Assembly: GCF_023158935.1 (NCBI RefSeq)
Contig: NZ_CP096120.1
Span: 992,001-1,056,000, forward strand
Reading direction: 5' to 3'
Source: Acinetobacter portensis
Lineage (GTDB): Bacteria; Pseudomonadota; Gammaproteobacteria; Pseudomonadales; Moraxellaceae
DNA length: 64,000 nucleotides
The notes under the pieces: generated by a model
Databases searched by the model: none
What the model saw: the letters and a program-made list of their open reading frames with translations, nothing else
What the model was told of the DNA's origin: nothing
Shown here: piece by piece, positions 38,460-48,241 of the stretch
Numbering within the stretch: the first letter of the stretch is position 1
Layout: each line of letters opens with the position of its first letter
Translations under genes and position numbers: made by a program

Positions 38460-38659
38460 GGCTAACTCTTATCTGTTAGTTGATTGGGAAATTTGGATAT
38501 TAATGCTAGAGAGATCAAAGGCATTAAGATGTTCTATATAAGCAAAATCTACCTGAAAATTAAAGCCCGATTGCAAATAAAAATGGATTTATTGCTTTTG
38601 ACATACTGTTTTGTGTAGATTTGGGTATAATGCCAAACAGAATTATTGAGGATTTATCA

Positions 38660-39001
38660 ATGACTGAACAAGCACGCGATACCGAAGCGTTAATTCGTGA
38701 CCAAATTGCTAAACATGCAGTTCTTCTTTACATGAAAGGCACTCCACAATTTCCACAATGTGGTTTCTCTGCACGTGCGGTAGAAGCGCTTAGTCAAATT
38801 GGTCGTCCATTTGCTTATGTAAATATTTTGGAAAACCAAGATATTCGTACAACTTTGCCACAAATTGCAAATTGGCCTACATTCCCGCAATTGTGGATCA
38901 ATGGTGAATTGATTGGCGGTAGCGACATTATGCTAGAAATGTTCCAAACAGGTGAATTAAAAACCTTAGTTGAACAATACAGCGCAGCACCTGAAGCTTA
39001 A
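38660..39001 (+). CDS. grxD: Monothiol glutaredoxin Grx4
   Basis: A CGFS-type glutaredoxin that binds and transfers [2Fe-2S] clusters with glutathione and BolA partners. ATG 38660 is preferred over the in-frame 38621 because GAGGA precedes it and it gives the family's length (113 residues). The active site C34-G-F-S, the WPTFPQLW strand and the GGSD glutathione-binding motif are visible. It is monocistronic, with a terminator after it. Confidence 0.95.
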   Translation: MTEQARDTEALIRDQIAKHAVLLYMKGTPQFPQCGFSARAVEALSQIGRPFAYVNILENQDIRTTLPQIANWPTFPQLWINGELIGGSDIMLEMFQTGELKTLVEQYSAAPEA

Positions 39002-39016
39002 TTCAGTTGCTAAAAA

Positions 39017-39047
39017 ATAAAAAAAGCGCCTAAAGGCGCTTTTTTTA
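39017..39047. terminator. Bidirectional terminator between grxD and lon-like gene
   Basis: An AGCGCC/GGCGCT stem (39025-39030 with 39035-39040) has a TAAA loop, an A-run upstream and a T-run downstream. Confidence 0.88.
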
Positions 39048-39057
39048 CGGCTAAGAC

Positions 39058-41688
39058 TTAGCTCGCATCAGGTTTTTCATCTGAATTTTCAGTTGTCTGT
39101 TCTACAACTTCTTGCTCTTTAGCTTTCGACTTTTCCTTTTTATTGGCTTTGGATTTTTTCTTCTTCTTTTTCTTTGGCTTTTCTTCTTCAAGAACAGCAC
39201 CATCTTCTATCGCTTGCCAATATTCAAGTTGCTCCATAACAGCCGCATAAATTGAACCTTTGGTGTATCGACCTTTTTTGTCGAGTGTTCCAACAGAGCG
39301 CGCCATGAGTATTTCAAGCGCTTGGTCAATGGTATCAATGGCATGAATATGGAATTGACCTTCTTTAACGGCTTCAATCACATCTTTACGCAACATTAAA
39401 TGTTCCATATTTTGACGTGGAATAATCACACCTTGTTTGCCTGTTAAGCCTTGAAGCTTACATGCGTCGAAGAAGCCTTCAATTTTTGCATTTACACCAC
39501 CAATAGGTTGAACTTGACCTAATTGGTTCATAGAACCTGTAATTGCCCAAGATTGATCAATTGGTAATTGGCTAATTGCAGAAATTAATGCAGATAGCTC
39601 AGCAACGGTTGCGCTGTCACCATCAACTTGACCATAGCTTTGTTCAAATGCCAATGCCGCAGAAAAATGAAGAATTTGTTCACGACCAAAATGTGCTTTT
39701 AAGAAGCTCGACATGAGTAACACGCCTTTGGCATGTAGTGATCCGCCTAATTCAACACTGCGTTCAATGTCTAGAATATCTCCGCCACCTTGATATACAG
39801 AGGCTGTTAAGCGAGAGGGTAAGCCAAATTCAACATCTGCATATTGAATTACAGAAAGGGCATTAATCTGTCCTAAACGATGTCCACGTGTTTCAATAAG
39901 CTGTGTACCACGTGACAGGTCTTGCCAATACAGTTCACGTAAATAACCTAAACGATATTTACGGTGATCTAGCGCAGTATTGATATGTGCTTCGGTCACC
40001 ATTTTGTCATCTGCTTTGGCAGCATGATGATGTGCTTCTCGAATTAAATCACCCAAAGTGAGCGCATGTAATGACAATGAACTTTGATCTTCTGCTTGGC
40101 GACTTGAATCTGTTAGTAAAGCAGCGAGTGCACTACGGTCAAATGGAAGTAATTTGTCCGATTGAACATAGTCTGCAATAAGCTGCATATACGCTTGTTC
40201 GTTTAATTCATTGCGTTGCAAAGTATCTGTAAAATCTGCACGAATTTTGAAAATGCTACCGAGTTCAGGTTCAAGTTCTAAAATTTCATAATAGATTTCA
40301 GGCTCTGCAAGTAAAATCACTTTAATATTTAAAGGAATTGCCGCAGGTTCAATAGAAATGCTACCTGTTAGGGTAATCATATGTTCTAAAGATGAAAGCT
40401 TGAGCTGTCCTGATTTGAGCGCGCGCTTCAAACCTTGCCATGCATAAGGTTGTTCTAGCAATTGCTCGGCTTCAAGCATTAAAAAGCCACCATTGGCTTT
40501 ATGCAATGAACCAGGGCGAATTAAGGTGAAATCTGTAGTAATTGTACCTGTTTGAGTTAGTTGCTCCACATGACCCAGTAAGTTGTAATGGGTAGGGAAG
40601 TCTTCAAACACAACAGGCATACCTGAATTTGGTTTGTGTGTAACGACAATATTGGCTTGATAGCGCGGTGGCACACGACTAAATGAACCTGCTGTAAAAT
40701 CATCTTCTTCTTGTTCTAATACAATTTCAACATTATTAATAATGTCTTCTGCATAATGTTTTAGGTATTCGGCTAAACCAGCGACATCTTTAAATTTGTT
40801 TAGAATAGATTCAATGCGTGGTACTACAACTTGCTTTGCAATATCACGGTTGAGAACTTGAACTTTGTCACGTGCATGATCTTCTAAATCGCCCAAATGC
40901 ATGCCTAAGCGTTCAAGCTTTTTATTCATATAACGCACATTGGTTGAAATTTCTGCACGTTCTTTACTGTCTAATGCATTAATTTCTGCTTGCGTCATTT
41001 CTTGCATTTTATTGTATTTTAAATGCACAGGAACAAAGCAATGTTCTTCATTGGTTGAAATGAGTTTTAAATCTAACTCTTCACCTTCTTTGGTTAGTTC
41101 AATGAGCGCTAAATGTTGTTCATCACCTGCTTGCTGACGAATCATTTCAATACGATTGTGATACGTTTCTGCGGTAAAGCGACGCTCAAGCTGTTTTAGA
41201 ACAGCTTGCCAAGTTTGGTGTAATAATGTTTGAAATTTTGGTGCTTGTCCTGCAGGCATTTGAAGGGCAATAGGTTGACGAGGATGTTGGAAGTTATAAA
41301 CATAAACCCAGTCATTTGGCGTAGGCATGGTTTTCGCGTGTTGTTCTAGTAAGCGCTTCACCATTGTGCGCTTGCCTAAACCTGCTGTACCTACAGCAAA
41401 AATGTTATAGCCTGAATATGGCAAGGCAATGCCTGCTTCTACAGAAGCGCGTGCACGGTCTTGTCCTAAGAAATTATTTAAAGGTTTAATGCGTTTTGTT
41501 GATGTTGGAATTTTAACGTAATTTGGCGTATGTGTAAGCTGTGACGCTTCAAGCTTAGTTTGAGCAAGCGTAGGATGAATTTGTGTCTGATCAAATGCTG
41601 AAATAAGGCTAGTTTGTGTTGTTTCTTGGGTTGTGGTTGTTGTGTTAGTCGCTACAGCAGTTTTCACTTGATCGAGTTTTTTGGGCAC
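39058..41688 (-). CDS. Lon-like AAA+ protease (YcbZ/LonH-type)
   Basis: An 876-residue ATP-dependent protease with a Lon-type S16 catalytic domain at the C-terminus. The catalytic dyad is S692 (GDSATVAEL) and K735 (NAKIEGFF), the same 43-residue spacing as in E. coli Lon. The ATPase region has a Walker A of altered form, VGTAGLGKRT, and there is a helical insertion of roughly 130 residues. It lacks the N-terminal Lon domain, like E. coli YcbZ. Unusual: the last 45 residues are a Lys-rich then acidic low-complexity tail (PKKKKKKKSKANKK) absent from Lon itself. Confidence 0.88.
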   Translation of the reverse strand: MPKKLDQVKTAVATNTTTTTQETTQTSLISAFDQTQIHPTLAQTKLEASQLTHTPNYVKIPTSTKRIKPLNNFLGQDRARASVEAGIALPYSGYNIFAVGTAGLGKRTMVKRLLEQHAKTMPTPNDWVYVYNFQHPRQPIALQMPAGQAPKFQTLLHQTWQAVLKQLERRFTAETYHNRIEMIRQQAGDEQHLALIELTKEGEELDLKLISTNEEHCFVPVHLKYNKMQEMTQAEINALDSKERAEISTNVRYMNKKLERLGMHLGDLEDHARDKVQVLNRDIAKQVVVPRIESILNKFKDVAGLAEYLKHYAEDIINNVEIVLEQEEDDFTAGSFSRVPPRYQANIVVTHKPNSGMPVVFEDFPTHYNLLGHVEQLTQTGTITTDFTLIRPGSLHKANGGFLMLEAEQLLEQPYAWQGLKRALKSGQLKLSSLEHMITLTGSISIEPAAIPLNIKVILLAEPEIYYEILELEPELGSIFKIRADFTDTLQRNELNEQAYMQLIADYVQSDKLLPFDRSALAALLTDSSRQAEDQSSLSLHALTLGDLIREAHHHAAKADDKMVTEAHINTALDHRKYRLGYLRELYWQDLSRGTQLIETRGHRLGQINALSVIQYADVEFGLPSRLTASVYQGGGDILDIERSVELGGSLHAKGVLLMSSFLKAHFGREQILHFSAALAFEQSYGQVDGDSATVAELSALISAISQLPIDQSWAITGSMNQLGQVQPIGGVNAKIEGFFDACKLQGLTGKQGVIIPRQNMEHLMLRKDVIEAVKEGQFHIHAIDTIDQALEILMARSVGTLDKKGRYTKGSIYAAVMEQLEYWQAIEDGAVLEEEKPKKKKKKKSKANKKEKSKAKEQEVVEQTTENSDEKPDAS

Positions 41689-41839
41689 AGTTTAGATCCA
41701 AAACAAAATTAAACATTAGAAGTTTAAGATATACAGGTTTAATGAAAAAATTCAAGCAAACATAAATCTTTTCTCAATAAAAATAAGAATGTTTTCATAA
41801 TTCATGTTGAATCTATTTGTATTAAGCGTTTGAATAGCA

Positions 41840-44023
41840 ATGACTCATTTTGCAGAAAATAAAAAAGCAATGACAACACAAACCACAGGATGGAAATCGG
41901 CGTTTACCGCATTTTTAGATCGACGTGCATTAATCATGTTGTTCTTAGGTTTTTCAGCGGGTATTCCAATCTTATTAATCTTTTCTAGCTTGTCTTTATG
42001 GTTAGGTGAAGCGGGCATAGATAAAAGTGCAATTACATTTTTTAGTTGGGCTGCACTGGGTTATTCCTTTAAGTTTGTTTGGGCGCCTTTGGTCGATGAA
42101 CTTCCTGTTCCTGTTTTAACAAAACTGTTAGGGCGCCGTAGAGCATGGTTATTGGTCGCGCAATGCTTAATTATTCTCGCAATTTGTATTATGGCTTTTT
42201 CAGATCCATCTTTAGGACAGGCCTATATTTACCAAATGGCTGTGGGTGCTGTATTACTTGGTTTTTCTGCGGCTACGCAAGATATTGTCATTGATGCTTA
42301 CCGAATTGAACTTGCTGAAACCAAAATGCAAACAGTTTTAGCGTCTACCTATAATGCTGGTTACCGTATAGGGATGATTGTTGCAGGTGCGGGCGCATTA
42401 TTCTTAGCTGCATCATTAGGTACGGCAAAAGGTAATTACATTTATAGTGCATGGAAAATTACCTATTTAATCATGGCTGCGGTCATGTTCGTGGGCATTA
42501 TTACCACATTATGTATTCGTGAACCGCAAGTAGATCGTATTCGTAAAGATTATAAGCGCAGTGATTATTATCGTTTAGTTGCTGTGTTCTTTGTTGCCGT
42601 AATTAGCTTTGTTTTAAGTTATATCTATTCGGGCAATTTAACTGAACTTTTAAAAGCACAATTCCAAATTAAAGATTCATTTTTATTATTTTGTTTTGAA
42701 GCTTTACGCTTTTTAGCTTCAGGTGCTGTTGCTGTATTTGTTGGTTCAGCTTTGGTAAAAGCTGGTGCTGTAAATAAGCAAATGGCATTTGAAACTTGGG
42801 TCAATCCTATTGCTGATTTCTTTAAACGCTATGGAATGAAACTTGCTTTAGTCTTGTTATTACTTATAGGTTTTTACCGAATTTCCGACATTATTGCAGG
42901 TGTTATATCTAACGTTTTTTATCAAGACTTAAACTTTACCAAAGAACAAATTGCTGAAGCAGTAAAAATTTATGGTGTCATTTTCAGTTTGGTCGGTGGC
43001 TTTTTAGGTGGTTTGTTAGCACAACGTATGAACATCATGAAACTGATGTTTGTTGGTGCAATTTTAGCATCTGCAACAAATCTTATTTTTGTAGGTTTGG
43101 TGAAGTCAGGTGAACAACTTAACGATGTTCAAATTCAGGTAGGCACAGAAAAATATATAGCGAAGGTAGATGAGGTTGGTTATTGGAAAGCTAATATTCC
43201 AAATCAGGTTTTAGCGCAAAGCCAAGAGATTGATGTAAAAGCAAGTTATGCAAAATCTGATGAAAGTGTGGTTGTAAATTTACCGTATTTGGTACAAAAC
43301 AATCAGCAAAGCGTTATGCAATTACTGCCTATTACAAGCAACAACACAATTTCTGAAAAAGAAAAAAATGGTAGTTTGGTTATTCGTGGGCAGTATTTTG
43401 GACAGCCTTTAACTGAGCAACAAAAAATTGTTGTAAGTTTAGATGGTGAGAAATTTGATGCCAAACTAGATAAAAATGGCATGTTTAGCACCGCAATTGA
43501 TGCTAAAAAATTAGTGAATTCATCATCTAAAAATATTACAGCAGCACTTGTGGAAAATGATCAAGAATCTTCTCAAGTTCAGCATGCTTATCGTGTAGAT
43601 ACATCTGCACAGAAAAATACTCTAGATATAGACTTACAACCAATACCTGCGATTGATTCAAATTCAAATGGAAGCGTCGAAATATCAGGTAAAGTGGTTA
43701 AGCCGTATAGTACGGGTTGGTTATATTTTGCCATTATTGTAGATAACTTAGCTTCGGGGCTTGCTGGTGCTGCATTTATTGCATTTCTATCAAGTTTAAC
43801 AAGCGTGTCTTTTACTGCGGTTCAATATGCAATTTTCAGCTCATTAATGACGCTTACACCTAAGATTTTAGGTGGTTATTCAGGTACTATAGTGACCAAT
43901 ATTGGTTATCCTAACTTCTTCTTAATGACAACTTTAATTGGTATCCCAATTTTAGTTTTAGTTGTTTGGGTTGGAGTTTTATTGAAAAATCATCAAAAAT
44001 TGACTGTAAAAGAAGGTGAATAA
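41840..44023 (+). CDS. ampG: AmpG-family muropeptide permease with large periplasmic insertion
   Basis: An inner-membrane permease that imports GlcNAc-anhydroMurNAc muropeptides for cell-wall recycling. The AmpG signature is clear: [18 protein letters not shown] near the N-terminus, [13 protein letters not shown], and late [21 protein letters not shown]. It has 727 residues against about 490 in E. coli. About 200 residues (roughly 425-625) are inserted into a periplasmic loop after the membrane segment ending FVGLVKSG. The insert resembles two Ig-like beta domains. gloA follows immediately, probably as an operon. Confidence 0.9.
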   Translation: MTHFAENKKAMTTQTTGWKSAFTAFLDRRALIMLFLGFSAGIPILLIFSSLSLWLGEAGIDKSAITFFSWAALGYSFKFVWAPLVDELPVPVLTKLLGRRRAWLLVAQCLIILAICIMAFSDPSLGQAYIYQMAVGAVLLGFSAATQDIVIDAYRIELAETKMQTVLASTYNAGYRIGMIVAGAGALFLAASLGTAKGNYIYSAWKITYLIMAAVMFVGIITTLCIREPQVDRIRKDYKRSDYYRLVAVFFVAVISFVLSYIYSGNLTELLKAQFQIKDSFLLFCFEALRFLASGAVAVFVGSALVKAGAVNKQMAFETWVNPIADFFKRYGMKLALVLLLLIGFYRISDIIAGVISNVFYQDLNFTKEQIAEAVKIYGVIFSLVGGFLGGLLAQRMNIMKLMFVGAILASATNLIFVGLVKSGEQLNDVQIQVGTEKYIAKVDEVGYWKANIPNQVLAQSQEIDVKASYAKSDESVVVNLPYLVQNNQQSVMQLLPITSNNTISEKEKNGSLVIRGQYFGQPLTEQQKIVVSLDGEKFDAKLDKNGMFSTAIDAKKLVNSSSKNITAALVENDQESSQVQHAYRVDTSAQKNTLDIDLQPIPAIDSNSNGSVEISGKVVKPYSTGWLYFAIIVDNLASGLAGAAFIAFLSSLTSVSFTAVQYAIFSSLMTLTPKILGGYSGTIVTNIGYPNFFLMTTLIGIPILVLVVWVGVLLKNHQKLTVKEGE

Positions 44024-44024
44024 T

Positions 44025-44426
44025 ATGCGAATGCTGCATACCATGTTACGTGTAGGCAATTTAGAACAATCTTTAGCGTTCTATACTGAAGTACTGGGTA
44101 TGACTTTGCTTCGTAAACGTGATTATGAAGAAGGTCGTTTCACATTGGCTTTTGTTGGCTATGGTGATGAAGAAAATAATACCGTGCTAGAACTAACTCA
44201 TAACTGGGATACAGACAGTTATGAATTGGGTAATGCTTATGGTCATATTGCAATTGCGGTAGATGATGCATACAAAGCATGTGAAGACATTAAAGCGCGT
44301 GGCGGTAAAGTTGTACGTGAAGCTGGCCCAATGAAAGGCGGTGTTACGGTTATTGCATTTGTTGAAGATCCTGATGGTTATAAAATTGAGCTAATTCAGC
44401 AAGATTTAAATGCACGTAATAACTAA
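44025..44426 (+). CDS. gloA: Lactoylglutathione lyase (glyoxalase I)
   Basis: Converts the hemithioacetal of methylglyoxal and glutathione to S-lactoylglutathione. It has 133 residues with the metal ligands of the VOC fold visible: His in MLHTMLRV, Glu in TVLELTHNW, His in YGHIAIAV and Glu in [11 protein letters not shown] 44025 is chosen because GAAGG precedes it at the right distance; it follows the ampG stop by one base. A long hairpin terminator lies downstream. Confidence 0.96.
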   Translation: MRMLHTMLRVGNLEQSLAFYTEVLGMTLLRKRDYEEGRFTLAFVGYGDEENNTVLELTHNWDTDSYELGNAYGHIAIAVDDAYKACEDIKARGGKVVREAGPMKGGVTVIAFVEDPDGYKIELIQQDLNARNN

Positions 44427-44487
44427 GTAGAACAAATATATTGTAAGAAAATAATGAACATTTCATTTGAAATGGTCGCAAAAATTG

Positions 44488-44541
44488 AAAAGCTCAGTAA
44501 GATGGTTTATCGGAAGGTGAATTTTCATACTGAGCTTTTTA
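44488..44541 (+). terminator. Terminator of ampG-gloA
   Basis: A perfect 12-bp stem (44488-44499 with 44528-44539, arm AAAAGCTCAGTA) has a 28-base loop and ends in a T-run. It reaches to the next gene's first possible start. Confidence 0.75.
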
Positions 44542-44571
44542 ATGTCAGTAGACAAATACAAGGATAGGGTA

Positions 44572-45552
44572 ATGTTGAAATTATTGGCTTTAGATCGATT
44601 TACTATTTTATTAATGGTCATGGTGGTCTTGGCATCTATTGTGCCTGTTTCAGGTCAAGCCGCATATTACTTTGGTATTTTAACGACAGTCGCAATTGCA
44701 ATTTTATTCTTTCTACATGGTGCAAAATTATCACGTGAAGCAGTTGTGCAAGGCATTATGCATTGGAAACTTCATGCACTTGTATTTGCCTTAACTTTTG
44801 CTGTATTTCCAATATTAGGTTTAATGGCAAAACCAATTCTTGAACCCATGTTAGGTCGAGAATTATATTGGGGCTTTCTGTTTATGTGCTTTTTGCCATC
44901 AACTGTACAATCTTCTATTGCATTTACTTCGGTAGCAAAAGGCAATGTTGCTAGTGCCGTATGTAGTGCATCTTTTTCTAATATTATTGGCATGTTTATT
45001 ACGCCAATTCTTGTAAGTATTTTTATATTAGGTCAGTTAAAACACGACTTCGACCCAACAGCATCTATTATTCAAATTACATTATTGCTGTTTGTTCCTT
45101 TTGTATTGGGTCAAATTTTAAGACCTTGGGTTTTTTCTAAAATGCAAAAAATTCCTAGCCTTGTAAAAGCATTTGATCAGGGTTCAATTTTGATGGTGGT
45201 GTATGGTGCATTTAGTGGAGCAGTCGTTGCGGGTTTATGGAAAGTTGTGAGTTTTAATACACTCATGTTGCTTATATTGGCATGTTCTGTTTTATTGACC
45301 GTGATTATGCTTTTAGCTTTATATATTCCAAAATGGATGGGCTTTAATAAAGAAGATCAAATTGCCATTTTCTTTTGTGGTTCTAAAAAGACTCTTGCAA
45401 GTGGCGTACCAATGGCACAAATTTTATTTATTGGACAGCCATTAGGAATGATTGTTTTACCTATTATGATTTTTCACCAAATTCAGTTAATGGTATGTGG
45501 TGTAATTGCAAATTATTGGTCTAAACAAGCAGAAGTTAAAGAGAAAGAATAG
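44572..45552 (+). CDS. Bile acid:sodium symporter-family (YfeH-like) transporter
   Basis: A polytopic membrane protein of the BASS superfamily, SLC10A7/YfeH branch, about 10 membrane segments. The family features are a Thr/Ser-rich segment, STVQSSIAFTSVAKGNVASA, and the later GSKKTLASGVPMAQIL, which form the sodium-binding crossover. Substrate is unknown (organic acids or sulfur compounds in various members). ATG 44572 (326 residues) is preferred because the upstream ATG 44542 abuts the terminator. Confidence 0.85.
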   Translation: MLKLLALDRFTILLMVMVVLASIVPVSGQAAYYFGILTTVAIAILFFLHGAKLSREAVVQGIMHWKLHALVFALTFAVFPILGLMAKPILEPMLGRELYWGFLFMCFLPSTVQSSIAFTSVAKGNVASAVCSASFSNIIGMFITPILVSIFILGQLKHDFDPTASIIQITLLLFVPFVLGQILRPWVFSKMQKIPSLVKAFDQGSILMVVYGAFSGAVVAGLWKVVSFNTLMLLILACSVLLTVIMLLALYIPKWMGFNKEDQIAIFFCGSKKTLASGVPMAQILFIGQPLGMIVLPIMIFHQIQLMVCGVIANYWSKQAEVKEKE

Positions 45553-45581
45553 TTCGCTTTATATTAAATTTAAAGTATAAT
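45553..45581 (+). promoter_or_regulatory. Promoter of rpmE
   Basis: TTCGCT (45553-45558), a 17-bp spacer and a consensus TATAAT (45576-45581). Transcription should begin near 45588. Confidence 0.6.
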
Positions 45582-45584
45582 AAC

Positions 45585-45681
45585 GCCCACTTGTTGCGCT
45601 TAGCTCTGACGGTATCCGTCTCGGTGGGCCAAAAGAATGGTCTGTTGTGGTGTTGATCTGCTGAGGTAATTTAATTACTTC
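45585..45681 (+). promoter_or_regulatory. Candidate L31 ribosomal-protein leader
   Basis: A GCCCAC/GTGGGC stem (45585-45590 with 45624-45629) encloses a GACGG/CCGTC hairpin (45608-45612 with 45616-45620). A second hairpin, GAGGTAAT/ATTACTTC, lies at 45663-45681. Ribosomal proteins commonly bind such leaders to regulate themselves, and L31 leaders are known in several bacterial groups. The match to a described L31 leader is not verified. Confidence 0.55.
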
Positions 45682-45759
45682 GCCTTTTCCTCATTTTTAT
45701 GATGAGAGTGATCAATTGCGATGACAGCTAAACCTTCTTTAATCTTAGGAGAATCGACG

Positions 45760-45987
45760 ATGCGCGCCGATATTCACCCAAAATATGAAAACTTAGTTGC
45801 TACTTGTTCATGTGGTAACGTAATCGAGACTCGTTCTGCACTTGGTAAAGAAACTATTTACCTAGATGTATGTTCAGCTTGCCACCCATTCTATACTGGT
45901 AAACAGAAGAATGTTGACACTGGCGGTCGTATCGACAAGTTCAAACAACGTTTCTCTGGTATGTCACGTTCTATCAAACGCGATTAA
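45760..45987 (+). CDS. rpmE: 50S ribosomal protein L31
   Basis: A 75-residue large-subunit ribosomal protein. ATG 45760 is correct: TAGGAG precedes it and the protein starts [12 protein letters not shown] as usual; the in-frame 45721 is spurious. It is the zinc-binding (C+) form, with CSCG and CSAC supplying the four Cys ligands. A structured leader lies upstream and a terminator downstream. Confidence 0.97.
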   Translation: MRADIHPKYENLVATCSCGNVIETRSALGKETIYLDVCSACHPFYTGKQKNVDTGGRIDKFKQRFSGMSRSIKRD

Positions 45988-45996
45988 TACAGAAAC

Positions 45997-46028
45997 AAAA
46001 AAAACGGGCATTATGCCCGTTTTTTTTG
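45997..46028 (+). terminator. Terminator of rpmE
   Basis: An ACGGGCA/TGCCCGT stem (46004-46010 with 46014-46020) lies between A-rich and T-rich runs. Confidence 0.9.
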
Positions 46029-46070
46029 TTTCTAAAACTAATACAAAATAGTCATTAATAATTTTAAGTA

Positions 46071-46097
46071 TGTACAAGACCTTAAAGGTCTTGTACA
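46071..46097 (-). other. Perfect 12-bp inverted repeat across the fimX-like stop codon
   Basis: TGTACAAGACCT (46071-46082) is mirrored exactly at 46086-46097 with a 3-base loop. The stop codon TAA lies within it. No T-run follows on the minus strand, so it may stabilise the mRNA 3' end rather than terminate. Confidence 0.6.
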
Positions 46098-48241
46098 TCA
46101 ATAAGCTGATCTAATTTTTTCTGGAAATAATCGCCCTGAATAAAGCGCGCTTCAACATTCCATGCATTTGCGAACAAATTCATATCATTTAATTCACGTA
46201 ATAACATAAGTGATGGACGAATCTCTTGGAAAGCTAATAATTTCTCATTGAGTTCTTGAGTGCTCGCTTCATCAGACAACATTTGTGTTAAATCTGTATG
46301 TAATGCTAAACAATCAATATCGAGTTGTTTTAATAGCGTTTCGCTATACATTGAGCGACCAAAATTACGCATTGAAACTTGAGCGCCATGTGCACGTAAT
46401 TGCGTAATTTTCTTTTGTGCCTCATCAATGTGCTGATGAATATCTTCTTCGGCAAATTGAAGAATAAGTGGATATTCTGCTGAACTACCAATAATTGTAA
46501 TTAGTTTTGCTACAAATTCAGGGAATGACTTATCTTGCAGTAAAATGTGTTTATTTAAATTGATAATTAGTTTTGCAGTAGGATATTGCGTACTAAAATT
46601 ATGCAATTGTTTGCATGACTCTACTAATATCCAACGATCTAATTTAATAGATAATTCTGGATCATCTGCAAGTTCTAAGATATCGCAGCAGTTTTTCCAG
46701 TTTGTTCCATCAATAAAGCTACTGGTAACTTCATAGGTATAAAGATTTGTATCTTCTTTATCGTATAGTTGTTGATATTTAAGATGAATTTCACCTTTAT
46801 TTAAGCACTCAGCAAGACGGCTAAGCGTATTATCTTGCTGTGGTGCAATAAATACAGGTTCAACTGGCTGAGTAGCAACAGGTACAATCGAAATTGCTGG
46901 ACTTTCAAGTTGGCTTGTTGGGATTTCAATATTTGGTGAAAAATCTGTATCTAAACCAAAATCGATTGTCGTCTTTTCACATGGAATAGGCAGTTTAGTG
47001 CTAAATGCCTGACCAATGTAATTTTCGAAATCAAGTTCATCTTTAATTGTGCTGTTGAGTAAGCTAAAACCCATACGTAAGTTTAATGGGTAAGATGAGC
47101 CATTTACATCAATAAGTTGTGGTTTAGTTAACGTGCTGAGAGAAGTTAATTTAGAGTCCAAAATTTCTTGGGTATCTGCTTGAAATAGCCCGATATAAAC
47201 TGAAGTATCAACTTTAAATAAAGGAACTTTTGTTTGTTCTTTTAAAAATGCGCGAATATTTTGGAAATAGGTTTTAGATGTAAGCCAATCTGATAGAAAA
47301 ATTTGTTCAGGGCAATTTGCTAAAGAAAAACTCACTAAAGCATTTTTTGCAGCAGGTTGCTTTTGTAAAGTACGATTAATTTGTTGGAATACATGCGGAT
47401 TTTGCGCTGCTGTTTCTACAGAATTAGATTTAGCTGCTGTAGATTCCATATCAATGGTAATTTGAATTGCATCTTCTTCAGTTGCTTTTATAAATTCAAT
47501 GGTAAGAGGGTTTTTATTCGCAAGATTGGTGTTTAATGATTCTAAGCTAAATGCACCTGCATCAAGCTGTCCCTGAGATGCTTTTTTAATACGCGTTTTT
47601 AACTCTGCAATATTCTTGGGTTTAAGTAAATCAAGTAATGGTAAACCAATAATTTCATCTTCAGATTTAAAACCAAAGAGTTCTAAATATTCAGGATTAG
47701 CTTGTACGTGAATACCTTCTTGAATAATAGCTAAAGCTTTATTGCTGTCTTCAACTAAAGATTGTGCTTGAGTTTGCGCAGTTTCAAGTTCATCCATAAG
47801 GTTTTCTTGCTGTTGCTGTAAACGGCTAAAAGCAATAGTACGAATAAGACCGTAATAGAAACGTTCTGGATGGTCGATATTTAAAACATCATACAAACCT
47901 TTATGAATATAACTTGTATATTGTTCATATTCATAATCATCAGGATTGAGTAGTAAAAGAGGTAAATCTGGTTGTGTTGAAGACCGAATGAGAGCAATTG
48001 CTTGATCTACTTTTAAATCATAAGCACGACCAAAAATGACAACATCCCATTTAAAATTCAATTGTTTTTCAAAGTTTTTAACATCATCTAAAAGCGTTGC
48101 TACAACACTAAAGTCATTTTCTTTTAGTTGATCACAAATTTGATTAAATCGAATCTGATTGTCATCGATAATGAGTAAACGTGCTTCCGAACGCTTATGC
48201 TTTTTAGAAAATAATGGATTTCTCACTTCAATGTTTCCCAT
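46082..48241 (-). CDS. FimX-like degenerate REC-PAS-GGDEF-EAL protein
   Basis: A 719-residue cytoplasmic c-di-GMP effector, layout as in Pseudomonas FimX, which controls type IV pilus assembly. Receiver-like N-terminus (LLIIDDN), a PAS domain around 170-260 (ALAIIQEGIHVQANPEYLEL), a degenerate GGDEF and a C-terminal EAL-like domain. The EAL catalytic motif is lost (YEVTSS) and DDFGxG reads MRNFGRS, so binding rather than hydrolysis is expected. Its start overlaps the preceding PilZ-like gene by 19 bp. The FimX identity is by architecture and order, not by proven function. Confidence 0.72.
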   Translation of the reverse strand: MGNIEVRNPLFSKKHKRSEARLLIIDDNQIRFNQICDQLKENDFSVVATLLDDVKNFEKQLNFKWDVVIFGRAYDLKVDQAIALIRSSTQPDLPLLLLNPDDYEYEQYTSYIHKGLYDVLNIDHPERFYYGLIRTIAFSRLQQQQENLMDELETAQTQAQSLVEDSNKALAIIQEGIHVQANPEYLELFGFKSEDEIIGLPLLDLLKPKNIAELKTRIKKASQGQLDAGAFSLESLNTNLANKNPLTIEFIKATEEDAIQITIDMESTAAKSNSVETAAQNPHVFQQINRTLQKQPAAKNALVSFSLANCPEQIFLSDWLTSKTYFQNIRAFLKEQTKVPLFKVDTSVYIGLFQADTQEILDSKLTSLSTLTKPQLIDVNGSSYPLNLRMGFSLLNSTIKDELDFENYIGQAFSTKLPIPCEKTTIDFGLDTDFSPNIEIPTSQLESPAISIVPVATQPVEPVFIAPQQDNTLSRLAECLNKGEIHLKYQQLYDKEDTNLYTYEVTSSFIDGTNWKNCCDILELADDPELSIKLDRWILVESCKQLHNFSTQYPTAKLIINLNKHILLQDKSFPEFVAKLITIIGSSAEYPLILQFAEEDIHQHIDEAQKKITQLRAHGAQVSMRNFGRSMYSETLLKQLDIDCLALHTDLTQMLSDEASTQELNEKLLAFQEIRPSLMLLRELNDMNLFANAWNVEARFIQGDYFQKKLDQLIDVQDL

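Noticed and set aside
38598..38631. TTGACA and TATAAT upstream of grxD as one promoter
   Set aside because: The spacer is 22 bp, outside the usual 16-19. One or both boxes may be real with another partner, but the pair as such is not supported.
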